Of a stretch of 64,000 bases of DNA, positions 1 through 9,564 are shown piece after piece. The position numbers and the translations under genes are program-made. Source of the stretch: Rhodoblastus sp963704565 (lineage in GTDB: Bacteria > Pseudomonadota > Alphaproteobacteria > Rhizobiales > Beijerinckiaceae); NCBI GenBank assembly GCA_963704565.1, contig OY969917.1:3038001-3102000 (forward strand), read 5' to 3'. The notes below the pieces were generated by a model. The model saw only the letters and a list, made by a program, of their open reading frames with translations, was not told the origin of the DNA and did not search any database. Positions within the stretch are counted from its first letter, which is position 1. Every line of letters begins with the position of its first letter.

Positions 1-1
1 C

Positions 2-499
2 CGCTTCGGCTTCATGACGCTCACGAAAATGTCGGAGCTGGCCGCGCTGCCCTTTTTCGCCAGGCTCGGCGTCGAGCCTTTGTCCAATGAGTTCAACGGC
101 GTTGCGCTGGCGCGGCTGTTCGCCGGGAAAAAGACGCCGCTCAAGTCGGCTTTGCTCGACCAGAGCCTGATCGCGGGCCTGGGGAATATTTATGTTTGCG
201 AGGCCTTGCATCGCGCCGACCTCGCGCCCGACCGGCCGGCGGCGGTCGCGGAGAAGGAAAGCGTGGCCGAAAGGCTCGCCGGCGCGATCCGCGCGGTGCT
301 GGAGGAGGCGATCGCGGCGGGCGGCTCGTCCCTGCGCGATCATCGGCAGGCCGATGGGTCGCTCGGCTATTTCCAGCATAATTTCCGGGTCTACGACCGC
401 GAAGGCGCGCCTTGCCCCAAGCCGAAATGCAAGGGAATCGTCGAGCGTCGGGTCCAGAGCGGGCGTTCGACCTTTTTCTGCCCGAAATGCCAGAGATGA
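2..499 (+). CDS. mutM: Formamidopyrimidine-DNA glycosylase, C-terminal part
   Basis: This is the 3' part of a Fpg/MutM base-excision repair glycosylase, which removes oxidised purines such as 8-oxoguanine and nicks the abasic site. The frame is already open at the left edge (RFGFM..., the conserved region after the missing N-terminal catalytic Pro-Glu). It continues through the helix-two-turn-helix segment (LLDQSLIAGLGNIYVCEALH) to a C-terminal zinc finger with CX4C and FFCPKCQR. The CX4C spacing in the first half of the finger is common in alphaproteobacterial forms. The start lies outside the window, so length cannot be judged. Identity is firm from the finger and the GLGNIY motif. Confidence 0.95.
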   Translation, partial: RFGFMTLTKMSELAALPFFARLGVEPLSNEFNGVALARLFAGKKTPLKSALLDQSLIAGLGNIYVCEALHRADLAPDRPAAVAEKESVAERLAGAIRAVLEEAIAAGGSSLRDHRQADGSLGYFQHNFRVYDREGAPCPKPKCKGIVERRVQSGRSTFFCPKCQR

Positions 500-521
500 A
501 GGCGGGAGAGTTTTTCACCCC

Positions 522-1325
522 ATGAAGACGCCGGCTTTCGCAGGACTTTTGAAGGCTTTCCAACGCCAGCCGCAGGGCGAGGGCGATTGCCTCGTCGTGC
601 GGCATGGCGAGCGGGCGTTCAGGATCGCGGTCAAGCGCTCCGCCACGGCGCGGCGGCTGACGCTGAGAATCAGGGGCGCGACCGGCGACATCGTCCTGAC
701 CGTTCCGGCGCGGACCAGTTTTTGGCAGGCGCAAGATTTCGCCGAGCGACACGCCCTGTGGCTCGCCAACCGGCTGGCGCGCATCCCGCGTCGCACGCCC
801 TTCCTGCCGGGCGAGAAAATCCCGTTGCGCGGCGTCGAACATGAGCTGCGCCATTGCCCCAATCCCGTCCGGCGCGCCGGCCCGGTCTGGGTCGAATCTC
901 TCGACGAGACGCTGGCGCTCTGCGCCAGCGGCGAATCGGCCCATTTCGAACGGCGCATCGCCGATTTTTTTCGGCGGGAGGCGCGCCGCGACATCGAACA
1001 AGCGGTTTTTCGCCACGCCACGCGCGCCGGAAAACGCCCGATCAGCGTCTCCCTGCGCGACACGTCGAGCCGCTGGGGCTCCTGTTCCGCCAAGGGCGCC
1101 TTGAATTTCTCGTGGCGGCTGATTCTCGCCCCGCCTTTCGTGCTGGATTATCTCGCCGCGCATGAAACGGCGCATCTGCGCCACCACGACCATTCCGAAA
1201 AATTCTGGGCGCTGACCAGAAGTCTTTGCCCGCAAACCGAAGAGGCCGAGGCCTGGCTGAAAACCCATGGCGCGCAATTGCATCGCTATGGCCGCGCCGG
1301 GATTCCGGCGATCAACGGCGAATGA
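522..1325 (+). CDS. YgjP/DUF45-family zinc metallopeptidase-like protein
   Basis: A 267-residue protein of the YgjP-like (DUF45) metallopeptidase family. The C-terminal third carries HETAHLRHHDHSEKFW, an HExxH zinc site with a downstream His, preceded by SSRWGSCS, the conserved SRWGSC motif of the family. The ATG at 522 was chosen because it follows mutM closely and the open frame upstream of it only shadows mutM. The substrate is unknown; the SprT-like fold suggests a housekeeping protease role. Its 3' end overlaps the convergent trmB by 14 bp. Confidence 0.85.
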   Translation: MKTPAFAGLLKAFQRQPQGEGDCLVVRHGERAFRIAVKRSATARRLTLRIRGATGDIVLTVPARTSFWQAQDFAERHALWLANRLARIPRRTPFLPGEKIPLRGVEHELRHCPNPVRRAGPVWVESLDETLALCASGESAHFERRIADFFRREARRDIEQAVFRHATRAGKRPISVSLRDTSSRWGSCSAKGALNFSWRLILAPPFVLDYLAAHETAHLRHHDHSEKFWALTRSLCPQTEEAEAWLKTHGAQLHRYGRAGIPAINGE

Positions 1326-2022
1326 AGGTCAGATAGGCCGCGCTCCGGCCCTCGCGCCGGGCCTTGGCTTCATAGCGCGTTTGAATCCAGCCTTCCCAGG
1401 GCGTGGTCCAGTCCTGAACGCCGCGCGCCGGCCACAAGAAATCGGGCGAGCGCAGCACGCGGGCCAGGGTCCAGGCGGCATAATCGTCGATATCGGTGGC
1501 GAAGCGCAATTCGGCGCCCGGCCGCATCACCCGCGCGAGGCGCGCCAGCATGGCGTCGGACACGAAACGCCGCTCCTTGTGGCGCCGCTTCGGCCAGGGG
1601 TCGGGATAGAGAAGATAAACCCCGGACAGGCAGTTTTCTGGGAGCCGGTCGATCAGGTCGCCGGCGTCGCCGGGATGAATTCGGATGTTTTCGAGGCCGA
1701 AATGCGCGATCTCGGCCAGCAGTTTGGCTACGCCATTGACGAAAGGCTCGCAGCCGAAAAAGCCGCGCCTGGGATGGTTCAGCGCCTCGGCGGCGAGGCG
1801 CTCGCCGCCGCCGAAGCCGATTTCAAGCCAGAGATCGTCGGGGCTGTTGGGGAACAGGTCGAAAGGCGCGGCGATCGGCTGGGACAGGTCCAACTGCAAA
1901 CGTGGCAGCAGGGTTTCGACCAGCCCGGCCTGTCTGGGGCGCAGCGTCTTGCCCCTGCGCCGCCCATAAAGGCCCGCGTCGCGTCGCGCGCGGCGGGGGC
2001 CGTCCTGTTCCGCGTCGGTCAT
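1312..2022 (-). CDS. trmB: tRNA (guanine-N7-)-methyltransferase
   Basis: TrmB methylates G46 of the tRNA variable loop using SAM. The 236-residue protein has the SAM-binding loop LWLEIGFGGGERL and the family signature YLLYPDPWPKRRHKERRF, and is the usual length. The ATG at 2022 sits 9 bp downstream of the metK stop, so the two genes are very probably cotranscribed, which pairs SAM synthesis with a SAM user. The N-terminus is Arg-rich, as in other alphaproteobacterial TrmB proteins. Confidence 0.95.
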   Translation of the reverse strand: MTDAEQDGPRRARRDAGLYGRRRGKTLRPRQAGLVETLLPRLQLDLSQPIAAPFDLFPNSPDDLWLEIGFGGGERLAAEALNHPRRGFFGCEPFVNGVAKLLAEIAHFGLENIRIHPGDAGDLIDRLPENCLSGVYLLYPDPWPKRRHKERRFVSDAMLARLARVMRPGAELRFATDIDDYAAWTLARVLRSPDFLWPARGVQDWTTPWEGWIQTRYEAKARREGRSAAYLTFIRR

Positions 2023-2031
2023 GGCGAAAGA

Positions 2032-3228
<1,197 letters not shown>

Positions 3229-3357
3229 CAGAGCACTCCAGTTAAAGGCAGGACGGTTGGACAGGCGCCGCGCCCGCCATCCGGGTCGGGCAGTCTGCGT
3301 CTTCACGGCTTGGGGCGCGCAAAGGCACCTGCCGTGGAGAGCGTTCGGCGAGGCTTG

Positions 3358-3385
3358 TCTATAGGGGGCACGTTCGTTTCGTCAA
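3358..3385 (-). promoter_or_regulatory. Putative sigma70 promoter of metK
   Basis: On the minus strand a TTGACG -35 box (3380-3385) is separated by 16 nt from a TATAGA -10 box (3358-3363). Transcription would start near 3350 and give a leader of about 120 nt before the metK GTG. The leader contains a GC-rich self-complementary stretch around 3275-3292. Confidence 0.6.
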
Positions 3386-3422
3386 GCGAAATCAGGCTTT
3401 TCGTTCTTTATAACGAACGCCA

Positions 3423-3845
3423 TTAGATGGCTTTATGGTCTGGCGCTCCGTCAGCCAACACATTGACCAGATCGACGATCTTCTTGCGCACCTTGGGGTC
3501 GGCAATGCGCGCGAAGGCGCGGTTGAGGCTCAGCCCTTCGGAGGTCATGACGAAATCGCCGAAATAATTGTCGTCGGCGCCGCCTTCCGCCAGACCGGCT
3601 TGCGCCGCGCCGCCGGAAACCGGAGCGCCCTTGAAGAAATAAGCCAGCGGCGTGCTGAGGGCTTCCGAAATCTGCTGGAGCCGGCTGGCGCTGATCCGGT
3701 TGGCGCCCTTTTCATATTTCTGGACCTGCTGAAAGGTCAGGCCCAGGGCCTCGCCGAGCTTTTCCTGGCTCATGCCGAGGAGCATCCGGCGCATCCGCAC
3801 CCGGGCGCCCACATGTTTGTCGATGGGATTGGGAACTTTGTTCAC
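3423..3845 (-). CDS. XRE-family helix-turn-helix regulator (PhrR-like)
   Basis: A 140-residue DNA-binding protein with an N-terminal Cro/CI-type helix-turn-helix: RMRRMLLGMSQEKLGEALGL, then TFQQVQKYEKGANRISASRL. The C-terminal half is family-specific and its ligand is unknown. The GTG at 3845 gives a protein starting MNKVPNPIDKHVGARVR, as expected for alphaproteobacterial homologues. A TTG at 3908 overlapping the lnt stop is possible but adds unconserved residues. The position just downstream of lnt matches the phrR-actA arrangement I recall from Sinorhizobium, where the regulator was linked to acid pH. That function is not shown here. Confidence 0.85.
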   Translation of the reverse strand: MNKVPNPIDKHVGARVRMRRMLLGMSQEKLGEALGLTFQQVQKYEKGANRISASRLQQISEALSTPLAYFFKGAPVSGGAAQAGLAEGGADDNYFGDFVMTSEGLSLNRAFARIADPKVRKKIVDLVNVLADGAPDHKAI

Positions 3846-3904
3846 GGGCAAATACCGCTCGAAGAATTTTACAACCCTAGTTTGCACCAAGGCCTTACCT
3901 AAAG

Positions 3905-5470
3905 TCAAACCTTACGGCGCCCGCTCAGCGCGACAAGCAACATAGAAATCCACAAGATCAGTGGCATAAGAATCGGAGAGCGCGAGAAAAAAGTTGGCGC
4001 CAGAGCTTTCGGCGCCTCTCCGTCAATCACGGCTTCGACGCCCAGCGGCGCGTAAGCGGTTATGCGGCCATAGGGGTCGATGATGGCGGAAATCCCCGTA
4101 TTGGCGGCGCGAATCATCGGCAGGCCCTGTTCGATCGTCCGCAGCCGGGCCTGGGCGAAATGCTGATACGGCCCGGACGTCATGCCGAACCACCCGTCAT
4201 TGGTGACGTTCAGCAGCGCGCCGGGGCGGAAAGCCTGCGCCGCGATCCGGCGCGCGGTCTCATTGGGAAAAATCGCTTCGTAGCAGATCAGGGGCAGCAG
4301 CGGCGGCAGGCCCGGAGCGGTGAGGAGCCGCGACGAGCGGCCGGAATTGAAGCCGCCCGGAATGGCGACGAACTGGCTTATGCCCAGCTTGGATATGACA
4401 TTGGCGAAGGGGAGATATTCGCCGAAAGGGACAAGATGGATCTTGTCATAGCTCTCTTTGACTTCGCCCCCCGAGATCACCTGAATCGAATTGAAATATT
4501 GAACGCTCCATCCGTCCCGCTCGGCGCGCGCCGCGCCGGTGAACAAAGTCACGTTCTGCAAACGCGAGGCCAGAAGCGCCAAAGCCGGGCCGTCCTCGGA
4601 CAGGATGAAGGGAAAGGACGATTCCGGCCAGAACAGATCGGTGATGTCGCTCAACCCGTTGCGGTCGGGCGAGGTGGCGCGGTCGGAAAGCGAGAGATAT
4701 TGGTCGAGCAGCTCATTTTTCCGGTCGGCGCGGAAATCGGCGATGGCGACATTGGGCTGGATCAGCCGCAAATGCGCGCCCTTGATCACACGCTCCGGCG
4801 CCGAAAGCCGGACGGCGCCGAAAAGCCCGAGCAGGCCCAGAACAATCAATCCCGCCGCAGGCAGGGTCTTGCGGCCTTCCTCAAAGAACAGGGCGGGCGA
4901 GGCGAAGATCAGGACGGAGAGAACGGTCAGGCCGTACAACCCCCAGATTGAAGCGGTCTGCGCCAGATAAAGATTTCCGCCCAGAACCATGCCGAAATCG
5001 TTCCAGGGAAAGCCGGTCAGGATCGAGCCGCGCAGCCATTCGGCAAAGCTCAGGGCCGCCGCCAGCGCGAAAATACGCCGGGGGCTCGACGACCACAAAA
5101 GCCGCGCGACAACGAATCCCAGCGCGGTGAACAGGGCCAGAAAGGCGGGAAGCCCGACGACGCCGAGCGGCAAAGCCCAGGCGAACCGGTCGCCATCGGC
5201 GAGGAAGGCGGCGCCGAGCCACCACAGTCCGGCGAGAAAATAGCCGAATCCCAGCCACCATCCGGCTTCGCCGGCGCGCCGCAAACTCATCCAGCGCGAA
5301 ACGCCTGCCGAGCCGTCGAGAAGCCAGACCGACAGGACCATGGGAATGGCGAAAGCGGGAAAGAAATTGACCGGCGCCAAAGCCAGCGCGCCGCAGGCGC
5401 CTCCCAGCAAGGCGATCAGGCGCCGGGGCCAGCGATCGGCGAGGACGACATAGTGGCTGAGTGCGAGCAT
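3905..5470 (-). CDS. lnt: Apolipoprotein N-acyltransferase
   Basis: Lnt N-acylates the terminal cysteine of outer-membrane lipoproteins in the inner membrane. The N-terminal half has several hydrophobic membrane segments. The C-terminal half is a nitrilase-like domain with the expected Glu (FWPESSFPF), Lys (SYDKIHLVPFGEYLPF) and Cys (LICYEAIFP) catalytic residues. I chose the ATG at 5470 (MLALSHYVVLADRW, 521 residues) because homologues start at about this first membrane helix. An upstream in-frame start at 5584 would add 38 unconserved residues. The gene is part of the minus-strand run with corC and ybeY. Confidence 0.94.
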   Translation of the reverse strand: MLALSHYVVLADRWPRRLIALLGGACGALALAPVNFFPAFAIPMVLSVWLLDGSAGVSRWMSLRRAGEAGWWLGFGYFLAGLWWLGAAFLADGDRFAWALPLGVVGLPAFLALFTALGFVVARLLWSSSPRRIFALAAALSFAEWLRGSILTGFPWNDFGMVLGGNLYLAQTASIWGLYGLTVLSVLIFASPALFFEEGRKTLPAAGLIVLGLLGLFGAVRLSAPERVIKGAHLRLIQPNVAIADFRADRKNELLDQYLSLSDRATSPDRNGLSDITDLFWPESSFPFILSEDGPALALLASRLQNVTLFTGAARAERDGWSVQYFNSIQVISGGEVKESYDKIHLVPFGEYLPFANVISKLGISQFVAIPGGFNSGRSSRLLTAPGLPPLLPLICYEAIFPNETARRIAAQAFRPGALLNVTNDGWFGMTSGPYQHFAQARLRTIEQGLPMIRAANTGISAIIDPYGRITAYAPLGVEAVIDGEAPKALAPTFFSRSPILMPLILWISMLLVALSGRRKV

Positions 5471-5601
5471 CGGCTTTCCCGGCAGGGCGGCGCGTCGAAT
5501 CTTGGCGGTCGCCGGCGAGTTTAAGGCGAGGTTTTCACGAATGCGAATGTCTTGCCGCGCGACCGACGGGCTTTCCCCAGGCAAAGAGCGGCGTGGAAAA
5601 C

Positions 5602-6591
5602 TCAGGAGGCGGGCTTTTCGCCCTCGGGCGTGGCGCCGATCAACCGCAATCTCAGGCGCTTGACCCGGCGCGGGTCGGCGTCGACGATGTCGAATTCGAA
5701 GGCGCGGTCCGGACTTGCGACCACTTCGCCGCGAATGGGCACCCGGCCGGCGAAGGCGGCGGCGAGCCCGCCCAACGTGTCGACATCCTCGCGCTCGCCG
5801 GCCCCAACCAGATCGAGCCCGGTCTTCTCGGCGGCTTCCTCGAGTCCGACGCGCGCGTCGGCGAGGAAAATATCGGGGCCGGCCTGGTCGATCTTGGGGC
5901 TTTCGTCGAGATCGTGCTCGTCTTCGATGTCGCCGACGATCATTTCGACAATGTCCTCGATCGACACCAGCCCGTCGGTGCCGCCATATTCGTCGATCAC
6001 CAGCGCCATATGGGTTCGGGTCGCCTGCATTTTCACCAGCAGATCCAGCGCCGGCATGGAGGGCGGCGCGTAAAGCACCGATCTGAGAATGCCCGCCGCT
6101 TCGAGCGAGACGGTCAGGTCGATGGCGAGGGAAGTCCCGCCGCCCGAGGCCCCGTCGCCCTCGTTGTCATGCCTCGTTTCCGCCTTTGCCGCGACGAAAT
6201 CGACGAAATCCCGGATGTGAACCATGCCGCGCGGGTCGTCGAGCGTCTCGCCGATCACCGGCAGGCGGGAATGGCCGGCGGTGCGGAAAATCGCCAGAAC
6301 CTCGCCGAGCGGCGCGTCGATCGGCGTCGAAATAATATCGGCGCGCGGCACCATGACGTCGCTGACCCGGACTTCATGCAGCCCCAGCACGTTTTTCAGG
6401 ATCGTCCGCTCCTGCGGACTGAACGTGTCGGCGACCGAGGCGTCTTCCAGCGCGTCCTCGATATCGTCGCGGATCGAGGCGCCGCCAAGGCCGAACACGG
6501 CCCGCAGGCGATCCATCAGCGAAGCGCCGGGCTTGGCGGGACTTCGCTCGACGGGAGGGGAATCTTCGTTTTCAAGTTCAGGGGCGGACAT
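5602..6591 (-). CDS. CorC/HlyC-type CBS-domain protein
   Basis: A soluble 329-residue protein of the hemolysin C/CorC family: a pair of CBS domains (motifs VMVPRADI near residue 82 and DEYGGTDGLVSIEDIVEMIVGDIEDE near residue 200) followed by the CorC-HlyC transporter-associated domain. There is no membrane segment. E. coli CorC is linked to magnesium and cobalt efflux and sits in the same ybeZ-ybeY-corC-lnt order seen here. The actual ligand, probably adenosyl or Mg-linked, is not deducible. The ATG start at 6591 lies 15 bp after the ybeY stop. Confidence 0.9.
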   Translation of the reverse strand: MSAPELENEDSPPVERSPAKPGASLMDRLRAVFGLGGASIRDDIEDALEDASVADTFSPQERTILKNVLGLHEVRVSDVMVPRADIISTPIDAPLGEVLAIFRTAGHSRLPVIGETLDDPRGMVHIRDFVDFVAAKAETRHDNEGDGASGGGTSLAIDLTVSLEAAGILRSVLYAPPSMPALDLLVKMQATRTHMALVIDEYGGTDGLVSIEDIVEMIVGDIEDEHDLDESPKIDQAGPDIFLADARVGLEEAAEKTGLDLVGAGEREDVDTLGGLAAAFAGRVPIRGEVVASPDRAFEFDIVDADPRRVKRLRLRLIGATPEGEKPAS

Positions 6592-6606
6592 GATCCTCGG
6601 GCTCTT

Positions 6607-7083
6607 TTATTGAAGTGGATCGCCATAGGGATTGGCGATCCCGAAACTTTGCAGAATGCGGATTTCCATCGCTTCCATTTCCGCCGCCTCGGCCTCGGTT
6701 TCGTGGTCGTAGCCGAGAAGATGGAGGAATCCGTGGACGATCATGTGACGCGCGTGATCCGCGAAGGATTTGCCTTGTTGCTGGGCTTCGCGGGCGACGG
6801 TCTCATAGCCGAGCGCGATGTCGCCCAGCACCGGCGCGGGCTCCGGAAGGTCGGGGCCGGGAAAGGACAGCACATTGGTCGGCTTGTCCTTGCCGCGAAA
6901 GTCGCGGTTCAGGACGCGCATCCGCGCATCGTCGCAAAACAGCAGGCTGACCTCGGCGCTTTGGGCCGGATTTTCTTCCGATTCCCGCAAGGCGGCTTCC
7001 ATGCTTTGCGTCGCAAAGCCTTCGAGGTCGCCAAGCTCTTGCCATTTCGGCTCTTCGACCGCGATTTCGACGACGAGGCTCAA
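6607..7083 (-). CDS. ybeY: rRNA maturation RNase YbeY
   Basis: YbeY is a metal-dependent endoribonuclease acting in 16S 3' maturation and 70S quality control. The zinc site HMIVHGFLHLLGYDHETEAE (HGxLHxxGxDH) is intact in a protein of about 158 residues. The start is non-ATG: a TTG at 7083 overlaps the phoH TGA by four bases and has AAGGA about 9 nt upstream, fitting translational coupling to phoH. A TTG three codons further upstream (7092) abuts the Shine-Dalgarno and is less likely. Confidence 0.93.
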   Translation of the reverse strand: MSLVVEIAVEEPKWQELGDLEGFATQSMEAALRESEENPAQSAEVSLLFCDDARMRVLNRDFRGKDKPTNVLSFPGPDLPEPAPVLGDIALGYETVAREAQQQGKSFADHARHMIVHGFLHLLGYDHETEAEAAEMEAMEIRILQSFGIANPYGDPLQ

Positions 7084-8141
7084 GGCGACCAATCCTTGTC
7101 GCTATTCGAGCGGGGCGGCGGTTTTTCGCGCTCGTTGCGCGCCGCCGCCTCATAGGCGCCGACGATGCGCCGCACCAGATCGTGGCGGACGACATCGGCT
7201 TCGGTCAAGGTCACGAGGCCGACGCCTTCGAGATTTTTCAGCAAGGCGATGGCTTCGCTCAAGCCCGACTTCTGGCCCGGGGGCAGGTCGGTCTGGGTCG
7301 GATCGCCGGTGACGACCATGCGCGAGCCCTCGCCGAGACGGGTCAGGAACATTTTCATCTGCATGGCCGTGGCGTTCTGCGCCTCGTCCAGCAGGATACA
7401 GGAATTGCTGAGAGTTCGTCCGCGCATAAAAGCGAGCGGGGCGACTTCGATCATGCCGGTCTGCATGCCGCGCTCGACGGTGCGCGGGTCCATGAAATCC
7501 TGGAGCGCGTCATAGATCGGACGCAGGTAAGGATCGACTTTTTCCCGCATGTCGCCGGGCAGGAAGCCCAAACGCTCACCCGCCTCGACGGCGGGGCGCG
7601 ACAGGATCAGGCGCTCGACCACGCCCTGCTCCAGCAGGGACACGGCATGGCCGACGGCGAGCCAGGTCTTGCCGGTGCCGGCCGGCCCCGCCGCGAACAC
7701 CAGCTCATGGCGCTTCAATTCGCGCATATAGAGATCCTGCGCCGGCGTCCGGGCGCGCACCGGTCCCTTCTTGCGCGTCGAAATCTGCTCGAAGGTCGAG
7801 CGCGGGCCCCGGCTTTCGCTGGGAAAGAGATTGCCCTGCAAGGCGCATTCCTGGATCGCGCCATCGACATCGCCCATGGTCGCCGCATGGCCCGAGCGCG
7901 CCCGAGCCCACAGAATCTGCAAGACCCGCCGGGCGTGGCCGACCGCGTCCGGCTCGCCCTTGATGACGAGATGATTGCCATTGGCGTTGAGCGAAACGTT
8001 CAGCCGCCGCTCGATGCGCGCGATATTCTGGTCATATTGGCCGAAGACCAGCGAAGCCGTGCGGTTGTCGTCCAGGGTCAGGCCGGATTCCGCCGCCGCG
8101 CCGTTCTCGGCCTTTTCCAGCGCGTCGTCGAATGAGGCCAT
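7080..8141 (-). CDS. phoH: PhoH-family ATPase (YbeZ-like)
   Basis: A 353-residue PhoH/YbeZ-type P-loop ATPase with an N-terminal KH-like segment. The Walker A is GPAGTGKTWLAVG and the Walker B is CILLDEAQN. It is thought to work with YbeY in RNA processing, and the two genes overlap by four bases here. The ATG at 8141 follows the miaB stop by one base, so miaB-phoH-ybeY-corC-lnt read as one operon. Confidence 0.93.
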   Translation of the reverse strand: MASFDDALEKAENGAAAESGLTLDDNRTASLVFGQYDQNIARIERRLNVSLNANGNHLVIKGEPDAVGHARRVLQILWARARSGHAATMGDVDGAIQECALQGNLFPSESRGPRSTFEQISTRKKGPVRARTPAQDLYMRELKRHELVFAAGPAGTGKTWLAVGHAVSLLEQGVVERLILSRPAVEAGERLGFLPGDMREKVDPYLRPIYDALQDFMDPRTVERGMQTGMIEVAPLAFMRGRTLSNSCILLDEAQNATAMQMKMFLTRLGEGSRMVVTGDPTQTDLPPGQKSGLSEAIALLKNLEGVGLVTLTEADVVRHDLVRRIVGAYEAAARNEREKPPPRSNSDKDWSP

Positions 8142-8142
8142 C

Positions 8143-9564
8143 TTAGCGCGCCTCTTTCGCCAGCCGGCCGAACAGCGAGTTCGAGCCGCATTCGACGATT
8201 TCGACCGCCGCGACCGTCCCGATCAGGCTGTCCGGCCCGTCGGCGTGAACCGCCTGGAGATAGGGGGTTTTTCCGCCGATCTGGCCCGGCCGCCGGCCCG
8301 GCTTTTCGAACAGGACATCGACGGTCCGGCCGACCATCGCCCGATTGAATGCGGCGCGCTGCGCCTCGACCAGCTCGCCGAGGCGGGCGAGACGCTCGGT
8401 CTTGACCGCTTCCTCGACCTGATCCGCAAGTTCCGCGCCCGGCGTACCGGGGCGCGGCGAATATTTGAAATAGAAGGTCGAAGCGAAATCGACGGCGCGG
8501 ATCAAGGCGAGCGTGGCCTCGAAATCCTCATCCGTCTCGCCGGGAAAGCCGACGATGAAATCCGACGACAAAGCGATATCCGGCCGCGCCGCGCGAATTT
8601 TTTTGGCCAGACGCAGAAAATCCTCGGCCCGGTGCTTGCGGTTCATCGCGGCGAGTATGCGGTCGGAGCCCGATTGCACCGGAAGATGCAGAAAGGGCAT
8701 CAGCTTCGCCGCTTCGCCATGGGCGCGGATCAGATCGTCGGCCATGTCATTGGGATGGCTGGTGGTGTAGCGCAGGCGCGCCAGCCCCGCGATCTCGGAC
8801 AGCCGCTCGACCAGCCGGGCCAGCGACCAGATTTCATCGTCCTCGCCCTTCCCGTGGAAAGCATTGACGTTCTGCCCGAGAAGCGTGATTTCGCGCACCC
8901 CGGCGCGGGTCAGCGCCTCGGCTTCGGCGACGATTTTTTGCACCTCGCGCGAGGCCTCGGCGCCGCGCGTATAGGGCACGACGCAAAAGGAGCAGAATTT
9001 GTCGCAGCCTTCCTGAACCGTCAGGAAGGCGCTGAGTCCGCGCGTCCTGATCTTGTCGGCGGTGGGCGGCGTCAGGTGGTTGAACTTGTCGTCAACGGGA
9101 AAATCGGTGTCGATCGCCGGCCCGTCGGCCGCCAGACGCACCAATTCCGGCAGGCGATGATAGGACTGCGGCCCGACGACAATATCGACCGCGCGCTGCT
9201 TGCGGAAAATTTCCCCGCCTTCGGCCTGGGCGACGCAGCCGGCGACGGCGATGCGCAAGTCCTTGCCCTCGGCGCGGCGCTCCTCTTTCAGCCGCCGCAG
9301 CCGGCCCAGCTCGGAAAACACCTTTTCGGAGGCTTTTTCGCGGATATGGCAGGTGTTCAGAATGACCAGATCGGCGTCCTCGATCGCGCCCGTCTCCGAA
9401 AAGCCCTCGGGCGCCAGGACATCCGCCATGCGGGTGGCGTCATAGACATTCATCTGGCAGCCGAAGGATTTGACGTGGAGCTTTTTGGCCGCCTTTTCGC
9501 CCTGGCCGGACCGGGCAGGCGCCCAGTCTTTCTGGACCGTGGCTGCTTCGAGATCGGAATTCAA
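8143..9564 (-). CDS. miaB: tRNA-2-methylthio-N6-dimethylallyladenosine synthase
   Basis: MiaB is a radical-SAM methylthiotransferase that adds the 2-methylthio group to i6A37 of tRNA. Three N-terminal cysteines (FGCQMN, NTCHIR, AGCVAQ) would hold the auxiliary cluster. The radical-SAM motif is CDKFCSFC, near residue 190, and a TRAM domain ends the 473-residue protein. The start is a TTG at 9564 with a strong GGAGG 4-5 nt upstream, and it overlaps the plsC stop as TTGA. Adjacent phoH and ybeY support an RNA-maturation operon. Confidence 0.95.
   Translation of the reverse strand: MNSDLEAATVQKDWAPARSGQGEKAAKKLHVKSFGCQMNVYDATRMADVLAPEGFSETGAIEDADLVILNTCHIREKASEKVFSELGRLRRLKEERRAEGKDLRIAVAGCVAQAEGGEIFRKQRAVDIVVGPQSYHRLPELVRLAADGPAIDTDFPVDDKFNHLTPPTADKIRTRGLSAFLTVQEGCDKFCSFCVVPYTRGAEASREVQKIVAEAEALTRAGVREITLLGQNVNAFHGKGEDDEIWSLARLVERLSEIAGLARLRYTTSHPNDMADDLIRAHGEAAKLMPFLHLPVQSGSDRILAAMNRKHRAEDFLRLAKKIRAARPDIALSSDFIVGFPGETDEDFEATLALIRAVDFASTFYFKYSPRPGTPGAELADQVEEAVKTERLARLGELVEAQRAAFNRAMVGRTVDVLFEKPGRRPGQIGGKTPYLQAVHADGPDSLIGTVAAVEIVECGSNSLFGRLAKEAR

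Noticed and set aside
3229..3350. SAM or SAM/SAH riboswitch upstream of metK
   Set aside because: I could not align any known riboswitch core by eye, so it is listed only as a lead to check.
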